From: Salinirussus sp.
GTDB lineage: Archaea; Halobacteriota; Halobacteria; Halobacteriales; Haloarculaceae
DNA length: 5,438 nt
Reading direction: 5' to 3'
Assembly (NCBI GenBank): GCA_028275005.1
Contig: JAQCNN010000184.1
Coordinates: forward strand, 1 to 5,438
Position numbers and translations under genes: made by a program. The notes beneath the pieces are model-generated. The model searched no databases, was not told the origin of the DNA, and saw only the letters and a list, made by a program, of their open reading frames with translations. Positions within the stretch are counted from its first letter, which is position 1. Every line of letters begins with the position of its first letter. Shown piece after piece: positions 1 to 5,240 of this stretch.

Positions 1-362
1 TGCCCGAGGCGACGTATCTCGACATCCTCGACCGCCGGCTGGCGGACGGATACCGGCTGTTTGCGCTCCGGAGTGCCGGGCAGATCCGGGCGCTGGCAGG
101 CCTCTCCGTCGAGACGAACTTCGACCACGGCAAGCACGTCTGGGTACACGACCTGGTCGTCGACGAGCCTCACCGGGGGCAGGGGGACGGGGGCCGGCTG
201 CTGGAGTGGGTCGCCGACTGGGCCGACGAGCGTGAGTGTACCTGCGTGGAACTCGCCTCCGGGCTCTGGCGGGACCGGGCACACGAGTTCTACGAGGCAA
301 ACGGGATGCAACGGTACTGTTACACCTTTCGCCGGGACCTCACGGCGGAGAGCCCGTACTGA
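1..362 (+). CDS. GNAT family N-acetyltransferase, 5' end cut by the window
   Basis: The reading frame is open from base 3 to the TGA at 360-362 and gives 119 residues. The start lies outside the window. The product should transfer an acetyl group from acetyl-CoA to an amine; the acceptor cannot be told. The acetyl-CoA binding motif A is visible as a beta strand (VHDLVVD, in-window residues 48-54) followed by the pyrophosphate loop HRGQGDGG (57-64), which fits R-x-x-G-x-G. The helix LLEWVADWADE follows. The C-terminal motif B region reads RDRAHEFYEANGM (90-102), the usual A-x-x-F-Y-E-x-x-G-M/F signature, and ends in a short strand YCYTFRRDL. GNAT domains are commonly about 150 residues, so roughly 30-40 N-terminal residues are missing. 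This architecture is common in haloarchaea. The gene converges on the lipoprotein gene, whose stop is 51 bp away. The family call is firm; the substrate is unknown. Confidence 0.86.
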   Translation, partial: PEATYLDILDRRLADGYRLFALRSAGQIRALAGLSVETNFDHGKHVWVHDLVVDEPHRGQGDGGRLLEWVADWADERECTCVELASGLWRDRAHEFYEANGMQRYCYTFRRDLTAESPY

Positions 363-390
363 GCGGGGACACACCGACAGGTAATCGAGT

Positions 391-418
391 CGTGAGCGAC
401 AGTCCGGGCCGGCTCACG
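391..418. terminator. Inverted repeat between convergent genes, possible transcription end site
   Basis: CGTGAGC (391-397) and GCTCACG (412-418) form a perfect 7-bp stem around a 14-nt GC-rich loop. The right arm contains the lipoprotein stop codon (TCA at 414-416, TGA on the minus strand), and the structure begins 28 nt after the GNAT stop. No T-tract follows on either strand. Haloarchaeal termination is usually linked to T-rich stretches, so a terminator role is only suggested by position. Confidence 0.25.
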
Positions 419-1295
419 CGCCGGGGTGAATAGCCCTGGCGGTCTCGGCTGTGCCGTCGCGGCCCACAGGCCTGTCGGACGGGACGGCACGGACCATCGA
501 CTCGTTTCCTGTCCCGACACGGGTTGCACTGTCGACCCACGCGGGACGACGGACGGTTGTCTCGCCGGTGTCGAGGATGTGTCCGGTTCGGACGACCCGG
601 ACCGTCTCACCGCCGAAGGTGGCGTTGTAGGCGACACGCCACCGGTGGATCAGCCCGTCGCCACGCACCCGAAACCGTGTGGTGAGGTTCCGTGGCTCCT
701 CGAGGTTCGGCGGCAACTCGAGCCGCTGGGGGGCGGGCTGGCTCCCAGCCAGGGTCACCACCTCGTCGTCCGCCGTGACCGTCGGGCTCGTCGCCTGGAG
801 CAGGTATCTGAGCTGGGGGCTGTTGCTCGGTGAGTCGACCGGGCCGCTGCTGTTGGTCGTCCAGATACGGGTCTGGATCTGCCGGAGTGGGTTGTTGAAC
901 CGGGTGGCGACGGCCGTCCCGTTCGTCCAGTAGGCGGTCGTGCCAAACTCCTGGAGGGCCGGGACCGCGGTGTCGAAGCGGACGTACCCACGGTAGCTGG
1001 TGCCCCCGCGGGCGACCTCCCGGTACCTGCGCATCTCGCGCAGGTCGGTCCCGTTCGGCCAGACAGTGTGCTGTGTGACACGGACCGTGTAGTTCGTCGA
1101 CAGCGCGGCCTCGCTGTGTGCCCAGACCGTCGACTGAGCGTCGACGACACCCTCGGTGAGCGCGACCTGTGACCGGTCGACCTCCCCTGCCGGGACCGGC
1201 GTCACCTCGGTCGGCTGCTGCCCCCCGGTGCCGAGAGCGCTACAGCCAGCCAACGCCAGGACCACGGCCAGGCTGAGCGCTGCGTACCGGCCCAT
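414..1295 (-). CDS. Haloarchaeal secreted lipoprotein, function unknown
   Basis: With the ATG at 1295 the protein has 293 residues. It starts MGRYAALSLAVVLALAGC, a basic-hydrophobic signal peptide ending in a lipobox (L-A-G-C). Cys18 would be the lipidated first residue of the mature protein, placing it on the outer face of the membrane. A Gly/Gln/Pro/Thr-rich linker of about 25 residues follows, then a beta-rich domain with repeated short Tyr/Arg/Thr strands, a pattern known from uncharacterised haloarchaeal lipoproteins. Seven N-x-S/T sequons are visible (NYT, NGT twice, NSS, NLT, NAT, NES), as expected for a surface glycoprotein. No catalytic motif is recognisable. A GTG in frame at 1313 would add six residues (MTDSEV). 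I prefer the ATG because a TATA-like element is centred about 27 nt upstream of it and the signal peptide then starts cleanly. The last 35 or so residues look low in structure. It could be a binding or cell-surface protein; no function is assigned. Confidence 0.82.
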   Translation of the reverse strand: MGRYAALSLAVVLALAGCSALGTGGQQPTEVTPVPAGEVDRSQVALTEGVVDAQSTVWAHSEAALSTNYTVRVTQHTVWPNGTDLREMRRYREVARGGTSYRGYVRFDTAVPALQEFGTTAYWTNGTAVATRFNNPLRQIQTRIWTTNSSGPVDSPSNSPQLRYLLQATSPTVTADDEVVTLAGSQPAPQRLELPPNLEEPRNLTTRFRVRGDGLIHRWRVAYNATFGGETVRVVRTGHILDTGETTVRRPAWVDSATRVGTGNESMVRAVPSDRPVGRDGTAETARAIHPGA

Positions 1296-1311
1296 CACCT
1301 CTGAGTCAGTC

Positions 1312-1331
1312 ACAGACTGATATATGTCTGT
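1312..1331. promoter_or_regulatory. Inverted repeat enclosing the lipoprotein TATA box, candidate operator
   Basis: ACAGAC (1312-1317) and GTCTGT (1326-1331) are perfect inverted copies separated by 8 bp that contain the TATA-like ATATAT (1320-1325). A second, overlapping inverted repeat, TCAGT (1306-1310) with ACTGA (1316-1320), lies just downstream on the lipoprotein coding strand. A dimeric regulator bound here would compete with TBP. No repeat of the same motif was seen at the M20 hydrolase promoter, so any effect would mainly concern the lipoprotein gene. Confidence 0.3.
1319..1325 (-). promoter_or_regulatory. TATA-like element of the lipoprotein gene
   Basis: On the minus strand the element reads ATATATC, centred near 1322. 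That is about 27 nt upstream of the A of the ATG at 1295, matching an archaeal promoter of a leaderless mRNA. The sequence just upstream (GACAGAC) is a poor BRE. The bases GAGGTG directly before the ATG resemble a Shine-Dalgarno core but abut the start codon, so they are too close to act in the usual way. The element would lie only about 9 bp from the alternative GTG at 1313, which argues against that start. Confidence 0.45.
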
Positions 1332-1366
1332 CGCGGGCGCCGGGGAGCGCGAGTGTGCCCGATGGA

Positions 1367-1379
1367 CGAAGATTTATTC
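1367..1379 (+). promoter_or_regulatory. BRE/TATA promoter of the M20 amidohydrolase gene
   Basis: CGAAGA (1367-1372) resembles the purine-rich archaeal BRE and is followed by the TATA-like TTTATTC (1373-1379). The TATA core is centred near 1375.5, about 27 nt upstream of the ATG at 1402. The 22 bases between the element and the ATG are GC-rich and hold no convincing ribosome binding site, which fits a leaderless transcript starting at or next to the ATG. Confidence 0.6.
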
Positions 1380-1401
1380 GACTGCCGCGCCAGCCTCCGG
1401 T

Positions 1402-2634
1402 ATGACAGTTTCCCTCGACAGGGACCGGTTCGTTGGGACTATGAAGGAGCAGGCGGAGATCGGCGCGACCGACGGCGGCGGTCTCCACCGGCTCGCGCTC
1501 TCGGACGACGACAGGCGGGCCCGGGACTGGGTCCACGAGCAGATGGAGGAGGCAGGGCTCACCGTCCGCGTCGACGAGTTCGGCAACATGTTCGGGCGGC
1601 GCGACGGGACGGACCCGGACGCCGGGACGGTCCTCATCGGGTCACACCTCGACTCACAGCCCTACGGCGGCATCTACGACGGCGCGATGGGGGTGGTGAC
1701 CGCACTCGAGTTCGTCCGGACACTCAACGATGAGGGGGTCGAGACCACCCACCCGGTCGAGGTGGTCAACTGGACAAACGAGGAGGGGTCACGGTTCCAG
1801 CCCGCCATGCAGGGGTCGGGCGTCTGGGCCGGCACACACGACATCGCCGAGGAGTACGCAAAGACCGACGCGGACGGGAACGTCTTCGAGGAGGAACTCG
1901 AGCGGATCGGATACAAGGGGTCGACCCCGTGCAAGCCACAGCACGACTACGAGGCGTACCTGGAGCTACACATCGAACAGGGGCCGTATCTCGAGGAGAA
2001 TGGGATGGATGTCGGCGTGGTGACGGGTATCGTCGGCTTCACCTGGGGGGCGATCACCTTCTACGGGGAGGCGGACCACTCCGGGCCGACACCGATGCAC
2101 TACCGGAACGACGCACTGGTGGCCGCCGCGGATATCGTCAGCCAGGTTCGGCGGATCCCCGGCACGCTCGGCGAGCGGACTGTCGGCACGACCGGCTACA
2201 TCGACAGCAAGCCAAACTCGATCAACATCATCCCGGACGAGGTGACCGTCACCTGGGGCTTCCGGGACCCCACCGAGGAGGTGATCACGGAGGCCCGCGA
2301 CCGGGTGCTAGCGGAGGCCGAGGCCGCCGCCGAACGCGAGGGCCTCGACTGGGAGTACGAGGACCGGATGTTCGTCGAGCCGGTCCACTTCGCCGACCAG
2401 TGTACCGACGCAGTCCAGCAGTCGGCGGACGCGCTCGGCCTCGACAGTATGCCGATCTTCAGCGGGGCGGGACACGACGCCACCCACATGACCAGGCAGA
2501 TGGACACCGGCATGGTGTTTGCGGTCAGCGAGGACGGCAAGAGTCACAACGAGGACGAGTACACCAGTTGGGCGGACTGCTGTTCGGCGGCCGAGACGAC
2601 GATCAACGCCGCGTTCGACCTCGCAACCGAGTAA
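1402..2634 (+). CDS. M20-family Zn-dependent amidohydrolase (N-carbamoyl-L-amino acid hydrolase / beta-ureidopropionase / allantoate amidohydrolase group)
   Basis: This 410-residue cytosolic enzyme should hydrolyse a carbamoyl-type C-N bond, releasing CO2 and ammonia and freeing an amino acid or ureidoglycine. It has the usual length for the hydantoinase/carbamoylase subgroup of M20. Likely binuclear metal ligands are all present: His82 in GSHLDS, bridging Asp93 in YDGAMG, Glu128 in NEEGS (Glu127 as general base), His190 in LELHIEQG and His382 in SHNEDEYTS. The lid/dimerisation domain, about residues 210-325, carries DHSGPTPMHYRNDA with His226 and Arg235, which in this family reach into the partner's active site, plus KPNSINIIP (270-278) and Arg288 in FRDP for carboxylate binding. 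SGAGHDATHM (354-363) matches the family's late substrate loop. Exact substrate cannot be settled from these motifs. The frame is open upstream to an ATG at 1324, but that start overlaps the lipoprotein promoter; the ATG at 1402 has a correctly spaced BRE/TATA and a normal N-terminus. It is a single-gene unit, convergent with the acyl-CoA synthetase. Confidence 0.93.
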   Translation: MTVSLDRDRFVGTMKEQAEIGATDGGGLHRLALSDDDRRARDWVHEQMEEAGLTVRVDEFGNMFGRRDGTDPDAGTVLIGSHLDSQPYGGIYDGAMGVVTALEFVRTLNDEGVETTHPVEVVNWTNEEGSRFQPAMQGSGVWAGTHDIAEEYAKTDADGNVFEEELERIGYKGSTPCKPQHDYEAYLELHIEQGPYLEENGMDVGVVTGIVGFTWGAITFYGEADHSGPTPMHYRNDALVAAADIVSQVRRIPGTLGERTVGTTGYIDSKPNSINIIPDEVTVTWGFRDPTEEVITEARDRVLAEAEAAAEREGLDWEYEDRMFVEPVHFADQCTDAVQQSADALGLDSMPIFSGAGHDATHMTRQMDTGMVFAVSEDGKSHNEDEYTSWADCCSAAETTINAAFDLATE

Positions 2635-2649
2635 TTACCGACAGCCCAT

Positions 2650-2688
2650 AGAGCCGGTCGCCCGCGTCCTGTTACTCGTCCCGGCTCT
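2650..2688. terminator. Inverted repeat at the convergent hydrolase/synthetase junction, possible bidirectional terminator
   Basis: AGAGCCGG (2650-2657) and CCGGCTCT (2681-2688) are perfect 8-bp inverted copies with a 23-nt loop. The loop holds the synthetase stop codon (TAA on the minus strand, 2674-2672), and the repeat starts 16 bp after the hydrolase stop. There is no T-tract on either strand. The right arm lies in the last codons of the synthetase. Position suggests a shared transcript end; the fold alone is not proof. Confidence 0.25.
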
Positions 2689-4339
2689 CGAGTGCCGTCC
2701 GCTGGGTCTTCCCGGTCACCGTCGTCGGCAGTTCGTCGAGGTAGACGAACTCCCGGGGGTACTCGTACTGTGCCAGGTGTGCCCTGGTGAACTCCCGTAA
2801 CGTCTCCGTGAGGGAGCTGCCGGGGTCGTGGTCTGTGCCCCTCGACAGGACGATGTAGGCCTTTGGCACCTCGCCGCGGGTCTCGTCCGGAACGCCGATA
2901 ACGCCGGCGTCGGCGACAGCCTCGTGTGTCGCCAGCGTCTCCTCGATCTCGGTCGGGTCGATCCGGTAGCCCGCCGAGATGATGACATCGTCTTTCCGCC
3001 CCTCGAAGGAGAAGTAGCCGTCGGCGTCGGCAGTTGCCAGGTCCCCGGTCAGGAGCCACCCGTTTTCCACCTTCTCGGCCGTTCGCTCGGGTTTGTTCCA
3101 GTACTCGATGAAACACACCGGGTTCCCCTCGTACCGGACGGCGAGTTCGCCGGTCTCGCCCGGGTCGACCGGCTCGGCCGTCTCGGGGTCGACAACAGCC
3201 ACCCGGTGGCCGGGGAGTGCCCGCCCCATCCTGTCCGCACGGCGGGGCGAGAGTGCCGTACAGTCGCCGACCACCACGTCGGCCTCCGTCTGACCGTAGT
3301 GTTCGTGGACGGTCGCGCCGAAACAGTCACGCGCCCACTGGACGACGTCCGTGCCGAGTGCCTCGCCGCCACCCTCGACGACGCGGACGGAGTCGACGTC
3401 GTACCGCCCGGCAGGCGCACTCACGTCCTTCATCCGTCGCAGTGCGGTCGGTGGGGCGCCGAAACACGTCACCTCGTAGCGCTCCAGCAGTTCGTAGGTC
3501 CGCTCGGGGTCGAAGGAGCCCCCGGCGTACGCGACCAGCGGCTGTCCGTAGAACAGCGCAGGCACGACGAAATTGAACATGGCGATCCACGCCCACTCGA
3601 TCGGGGCGTAGAAGACGTCGTCGTCGTAGAGTTCGAGATTGCAGAACGAGCAGGCAAAGTGTGGCAACTGCCCCAGCAGCATCCGGTGGCCGTGGACCAC
3701 ACCCTTTGGCTTGCCGGTCGTCCCGCTCGTGTAGACGATCATCGCCGGGTCGTCGGCTGCGGTCGAGGCGGTTTCGGGCTCCCGGGCCGGTGTGTCCGCC
3801 GCGACCGCCGCTTCGATATCCGTCTCCGTGGGTTCGGGGCTGTCGACGTCGACCGTGAGGGTTGCTGTGAGGTCGAGCCCCTCCGCTATCTGCCTGAACG
3901 TCCCGATATTGGCCTCGTCGACGACGCAGGCGTCGACGCCGGCGTCGGCGAGCCGGTAGCGGAGCCCCTCGTCCCCGAACAGGACGCTCGTGGGGACGGA
4001 AACGGCGCCCAGCTTCCAGGCGGCGAGGTGTGCAAGCAGCGTCTCGGGTTTCTGTGGCGCGTTGATGCCGACCTTGTCGCCGCGGCCGACCCCACGGTCG
4101 GCGAGATAGGCCGCCAGCGCGTTCGCCTGCCGGTGGAGTTGGGCAAACGTGACGGTGCGCCGACGGTCGGGCTGTTCGGCGTAGATTGCGACCTGGTCGG
4201 AGCCGGCCCACCGGTCCACCAGTGCGTCTGCCATGTTGAACGTCTCGGGAATCTCCCACGAGAAGTCCGCACAGAGCTGTTCGTAGCTGTCCCATGCGCC
4301 TCCCTGGAGGTGGTAGGCGTCGAGGTCAGAGGACGGCAC
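2672..4339 (-). CDS. AMP-forming acyl-CoA synthetase (ANL superfamily, medium-chain/ACSM-like)
   Basis: The 555-residue protein should activate a carboxylic acid with ATP to an acyl-adenylate and pass it to CoA. Adenylating-enzyme motifs appear in order: P-loop YTSGTTGKPKG (203-213), the acyl-pocket region around EWAWIAMFNF (248-257), GGGEALG (323-329), YGQTE (348-352), the hinge-side TGD (431-433), GRKDDVIISAGYRI (447-460) and the C-terminal catalytic Lys544 in TVTGKTQR. All key residues seem intact and the length is normal. It resembles ACSM-type and acetate/propionate-like synthetases of haloarchaea; chain length or aromatic preference is not readable. Translation starts at a GTG one base after the stop of the hydratase gene. 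A weak GAGGAG (4353-4358) in the hydratase's last codons could serve as ribosome binding site, about 13 nt away, so coupling to the upstream gene is likely. The next in-frame Met is residue 36 and would remove the conserved N-terminal segment. It is second in the operon and probably acts on the same substrate as its partner. Confidence 0.93.
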   Translation of the reverse strand: MPSSDLDAYHLQGGAWDSYEQLCADFSWEIPETFNMADALVDRWAGSDQVAIYAEQPDRRRTVTFAQLHRQANALAAYLADRGVGRGDKVGINAPQKPETLLAHLAAWKLGAVSVPTSVLFGDEGLRYRLADAGVDACVVDEANIGTFRQIAEGLDLTATLTVDVDSPEPTETDIEAAVAADTPAREPETASTAADDPAMIVYTSGTTGKPKGVVHGHRMLLGQLPHFACSFCNLELYDDDVFYAPIEWAWIAMFNFVVPALFYGQPLVAYAGGSFDPERTYELLERYEVTCFGAPPTALRRMKDVSAPAGRYDVDSVRVVEGGGEALGTDVVQWARDCFGATVHEHYGQTEADVVVGDCTALSPRRADRMGRALPGHRVAVVDPETAEPVDPGETGELAVRYEGNPVCFIEYWNKPERTAEKVENGWLLTGDLATADADGYFSFEGRKDDVIISAGYRIDPTEIEETLATHEAVADAGVIGVPDETRGEVPKAYIVLSRGTDHDPGSSLTETLREFTRAHLAQYEYPREFVYLDELPTTVTGKTQRTALESRDE

Positions 4340-4340
4340 G

Positions 4341-5057
4341 CTACCAGTTGATCTCCTCTGTGGAGTCGGCGTTCGCCAGGTCCCCGAGCACGGTTTCGAA
4401 CTCCAGGACGTCCTCGACCGGGAACGCGTTGTTGAACCCCTTCTTGTTCAGTTGAAGCGCGACCTGTGACTTGTTCTCGACGATATCGTCGGCGACCGCG
4501 CGGACCTCCTCGGCGAGCTCCTCCTCGGGGAAGACCCCATTCAGGAGACCGACCTCCTCGGCCTCCGTCGCCGGGAGTTCGCGACAGGTGTAGACGAGTT
4601 CGCGGGCGCGAGCGCCGCCGATAAGCAGCGGAAGATACTGTGTCGAGGCGTTCGAGATCGGCAGGCCGACCTCCGACTCGGTCATCTGGAAGGTGGTGTC
4701 GTCCGCGGCGTACCGGAGGTCGAATGAGAGTGTCCACTCGAACCCGCCGCCGATCACGTAGCCGTGGAGTTGGCCGATAACGAGCCCCTCGAACTCGCGG
4801 GTCGCACGGGTCATCTCCTGGTACAGCCCCGCCTCCTCGCTCTCGGCCTGTGCCTCGTCCAGGTCGGCGCCGGCGGTGAACGCGTCGCCCGCGGCGTCGA
4901 CAATCAGGACGTCGTACTCGGCACAGTCCCGGATCGCCTCCGGGACCGCCCGGAGCATCGCCTTGTTCAGCGCGTTCAGCTTCTCCGGCCGGTTGAGTGT
5001 GACACGGCCGACCCGCTCGCTGAGTTCCGACGTCGTGACGAGATTGTCTATACTCAT
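4341..5057 (-). CDS. Enoyl-CoA hydratase/isomerase (crotonase) family protein
   Basis: This 238-residue crotonase-fold enzyme should act on a CoA thioester, stabilising an enolate in its oxyanion hole. The N-terminal VTLNRPEKLNALN (19-31) is typical. The first oxyanion loop is FTAGADLD (60-67). The second is HGYVIGGGFEW (98-108), where Glu107 matches Glu144 of rat crotonase. FQMTE (123-127) places Glu127 at the position of Glu164. Both catalytic acids are thus present, consistent with a hydratase. After Glu127 the usual G-G-T-Q-R-L segment is replaced by SNASTQYL (135-142), so the substrate pocket may differ. The protein is slightly short (members are often about 255-265 residues). It is the first gene of an operon with the acyl-CoA synthetase 1 nt downstream, a pairing known from carnitine (caiC/caiD) and ferulate (fcs/ech) pathways; which applies here, if either, is unknown. 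The ATG at 5057 is supported by a TATA element centred about 27 nt upstream and no ribosome binding site. Confidence 0.92.
   Translation of the reverse strand: MSIDNLVTTSELSERVGRVTLNRPEKLNALNKAMLRAVPEAIRDCAEYDVLIVDAAGDAFTAGADLDEAQAESEEAGLYQEMTRATREFEGLVIGQLHGYVIGGGFEWTLSFDLRYAADDTTFQMTESEVGLPISNASTQYLPLLIGGARARELVYTCRELPATEAEEVGLLNGVFPEEELAEEVRAVADDIVENKSQVALQLNKKGFNNAFPVEDVLEFETVLGDLANADSTEEINW
4353..4358 (-). promoter_or_regulatory. Weak internal ribosome binding site for the acyl-CoA synthetase GTG start
   Basis: On the minus strand GAGGAG followed by AT resembles the anti-16S sequence GGAGGTGAT. It lies inside the last codons of the hydratase gene, about 13 nt before the GTG at 4339. The spacing is long, so re-initiation by ribosomes finishing the hydratase is an equally good explanation. 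Confidence 0.3.
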
Positions 5058-5074
5058 ACATGCCCTGTTGAGGA

Positions 5075-5112
5075 CAGTGAATTAAAACTTGGTCAATGGC
5101 TGTGTCAGTGAA
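5075..5112. repeat. Direct repeat CAGTGAA flanking the operon TATA box
   Basis: CAGTGAA occurs at 5075-5081 and again at 5106-5112, that is TTCACTG on the coding strand of the operon. The copies are 31 bp apart start to start, about three helical turns. The first overlaps the downstream edge of the TATA element and the second lies upstream of it. Such an arrangement suits a regulator binding one DNA face, but two 7-bp copies can also occur by chance. Confidence 0.25.
5079..5093 (-). promoter_or_regulatory. TATA/BRE promoter of the hydratase-synthetase operon
   Basis: On the minus strand the stretch reads CCAAG-TTTTAATT, a BRE-like purine run followed by an AT-rich box. The box covers 5080-5087 and is centred near 5083.5, about 26-27 nt upstream of the ATG at 5057. 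It is the most AT-rich stretch in its surroundings. The geometry predicts a leaderless transcript that starts at the hydratase ATG and covers both genes. Confidence 0.6.
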
Positions 5113-5136
5113 GCAAAGTTCACCGGGCTGGTCTAG

Positions 5137-5232
5137 TCTACAGTGTCGTTGGGGGACGGCGGCCCGAGGCCCGAGTTGACCGCGGCCGACGAACACAGTA
5201 TCGAACTCGCCCCGCTCGACGAGATCGCGTAA
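5137..5232 (+). pseudogene. Possible gene remnant or 29-residue microORF ending stop-to-stop with the aminotransferase
   Basis: After the TAG at 5134-5136 a short plus-strand frame runs to the TAA at 5230-5232. It could start at the GTG at 5143 and would then encode 29 residues ending HSIELAPLDEIA. The stretch is acidic and ordered like the tail of a haloarchaeal protein. Its stop codon directly abuts the aminotransferase stop (TAA at 5230-5232, CTA at 5233-5235), as happens at real convergent gene ends. No TATA box or ribosome binding site precedes it and no family is recognised. It could be the residue of a deleted gene or mere chance in GC-rich DNA. Confidence 0.2.
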
Positions 5233-5240
5233 CTACGCGA
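5225..5240. repeat. Perfect short palindrome over the aminotransferase stop codon
   Basis: TCGCGTA (5225-5231) and TACGCGA (5234-5240) are perfect 7-bp inverted copies around a 2-bp centre. The palindrome is centred on the junction between the TAA of the small plus-strand frame and the minus-strand TAG of the aminotransferase. A 2-nt loop is too tight for an RNA hairpin without opening inner pairs, so a protein site or chance are alternatives to a terminator. Confidence 0.3.

Noticed and set aside
1296..1313. GTG start six codons upstream of the lipoprotein ATG
   Set aside because: It puts an acidic MTDSEV in front of the signal peptide and leaves only about 9 bp to the TATA-like element; the ATG has the correct spacing.
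1367..1380. CGAA-6-TTCG inverted repeat at the hydrolase promoter as an operator
   Set aside because: Arms of only 4 bp coincide with the BRE and TATA sequences themselves, so the promoter explains them.
1324..1401. An upstream ATG that would extend the M20 hydrolase by 26 residues
   Set aside because: It would start inside the lipoprotein promoter, includes the hydrolase's own BRE/TATA in coding sequence, and adds residues (MSVAGAGEREC...) not expected before the family N-terminus.
1929..2651. A 240-codon plus-strand frame inside the M20 hydrolase gene
   Set aside because: The translation is Arg/Gly/His-rich and very basic, unlike haloarchaeal proteins, and overlaps the catalytic domains of the well-supported hydrolase.
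2828..4351. A 507-codon open frame on the plus strand, antisense to the acyl-CoA synthetase
   Set aside because: It shadows a gene with every adenylating-enzyme motif. Long antisense open frames are expected in GC-rich DNA with strong third-position bias, and its translation shows no recognisable domain.
5065..5077. CTGT-5-ACAG inverted repeat just upstream of the hydratase ATG as an operator or hairpin
   Set aside because: Arms are only 4 bp and do not extend outward; too weak to support a site.
3886..5196. A 436-codon minus-strand frame crossing the synthetase-hydratase junction
   Set aside because: It lies in a different frame from both real genes on that strand, is extremely Arg/Gly-rich and has no motif; it is an off-frame reading of the two genes.
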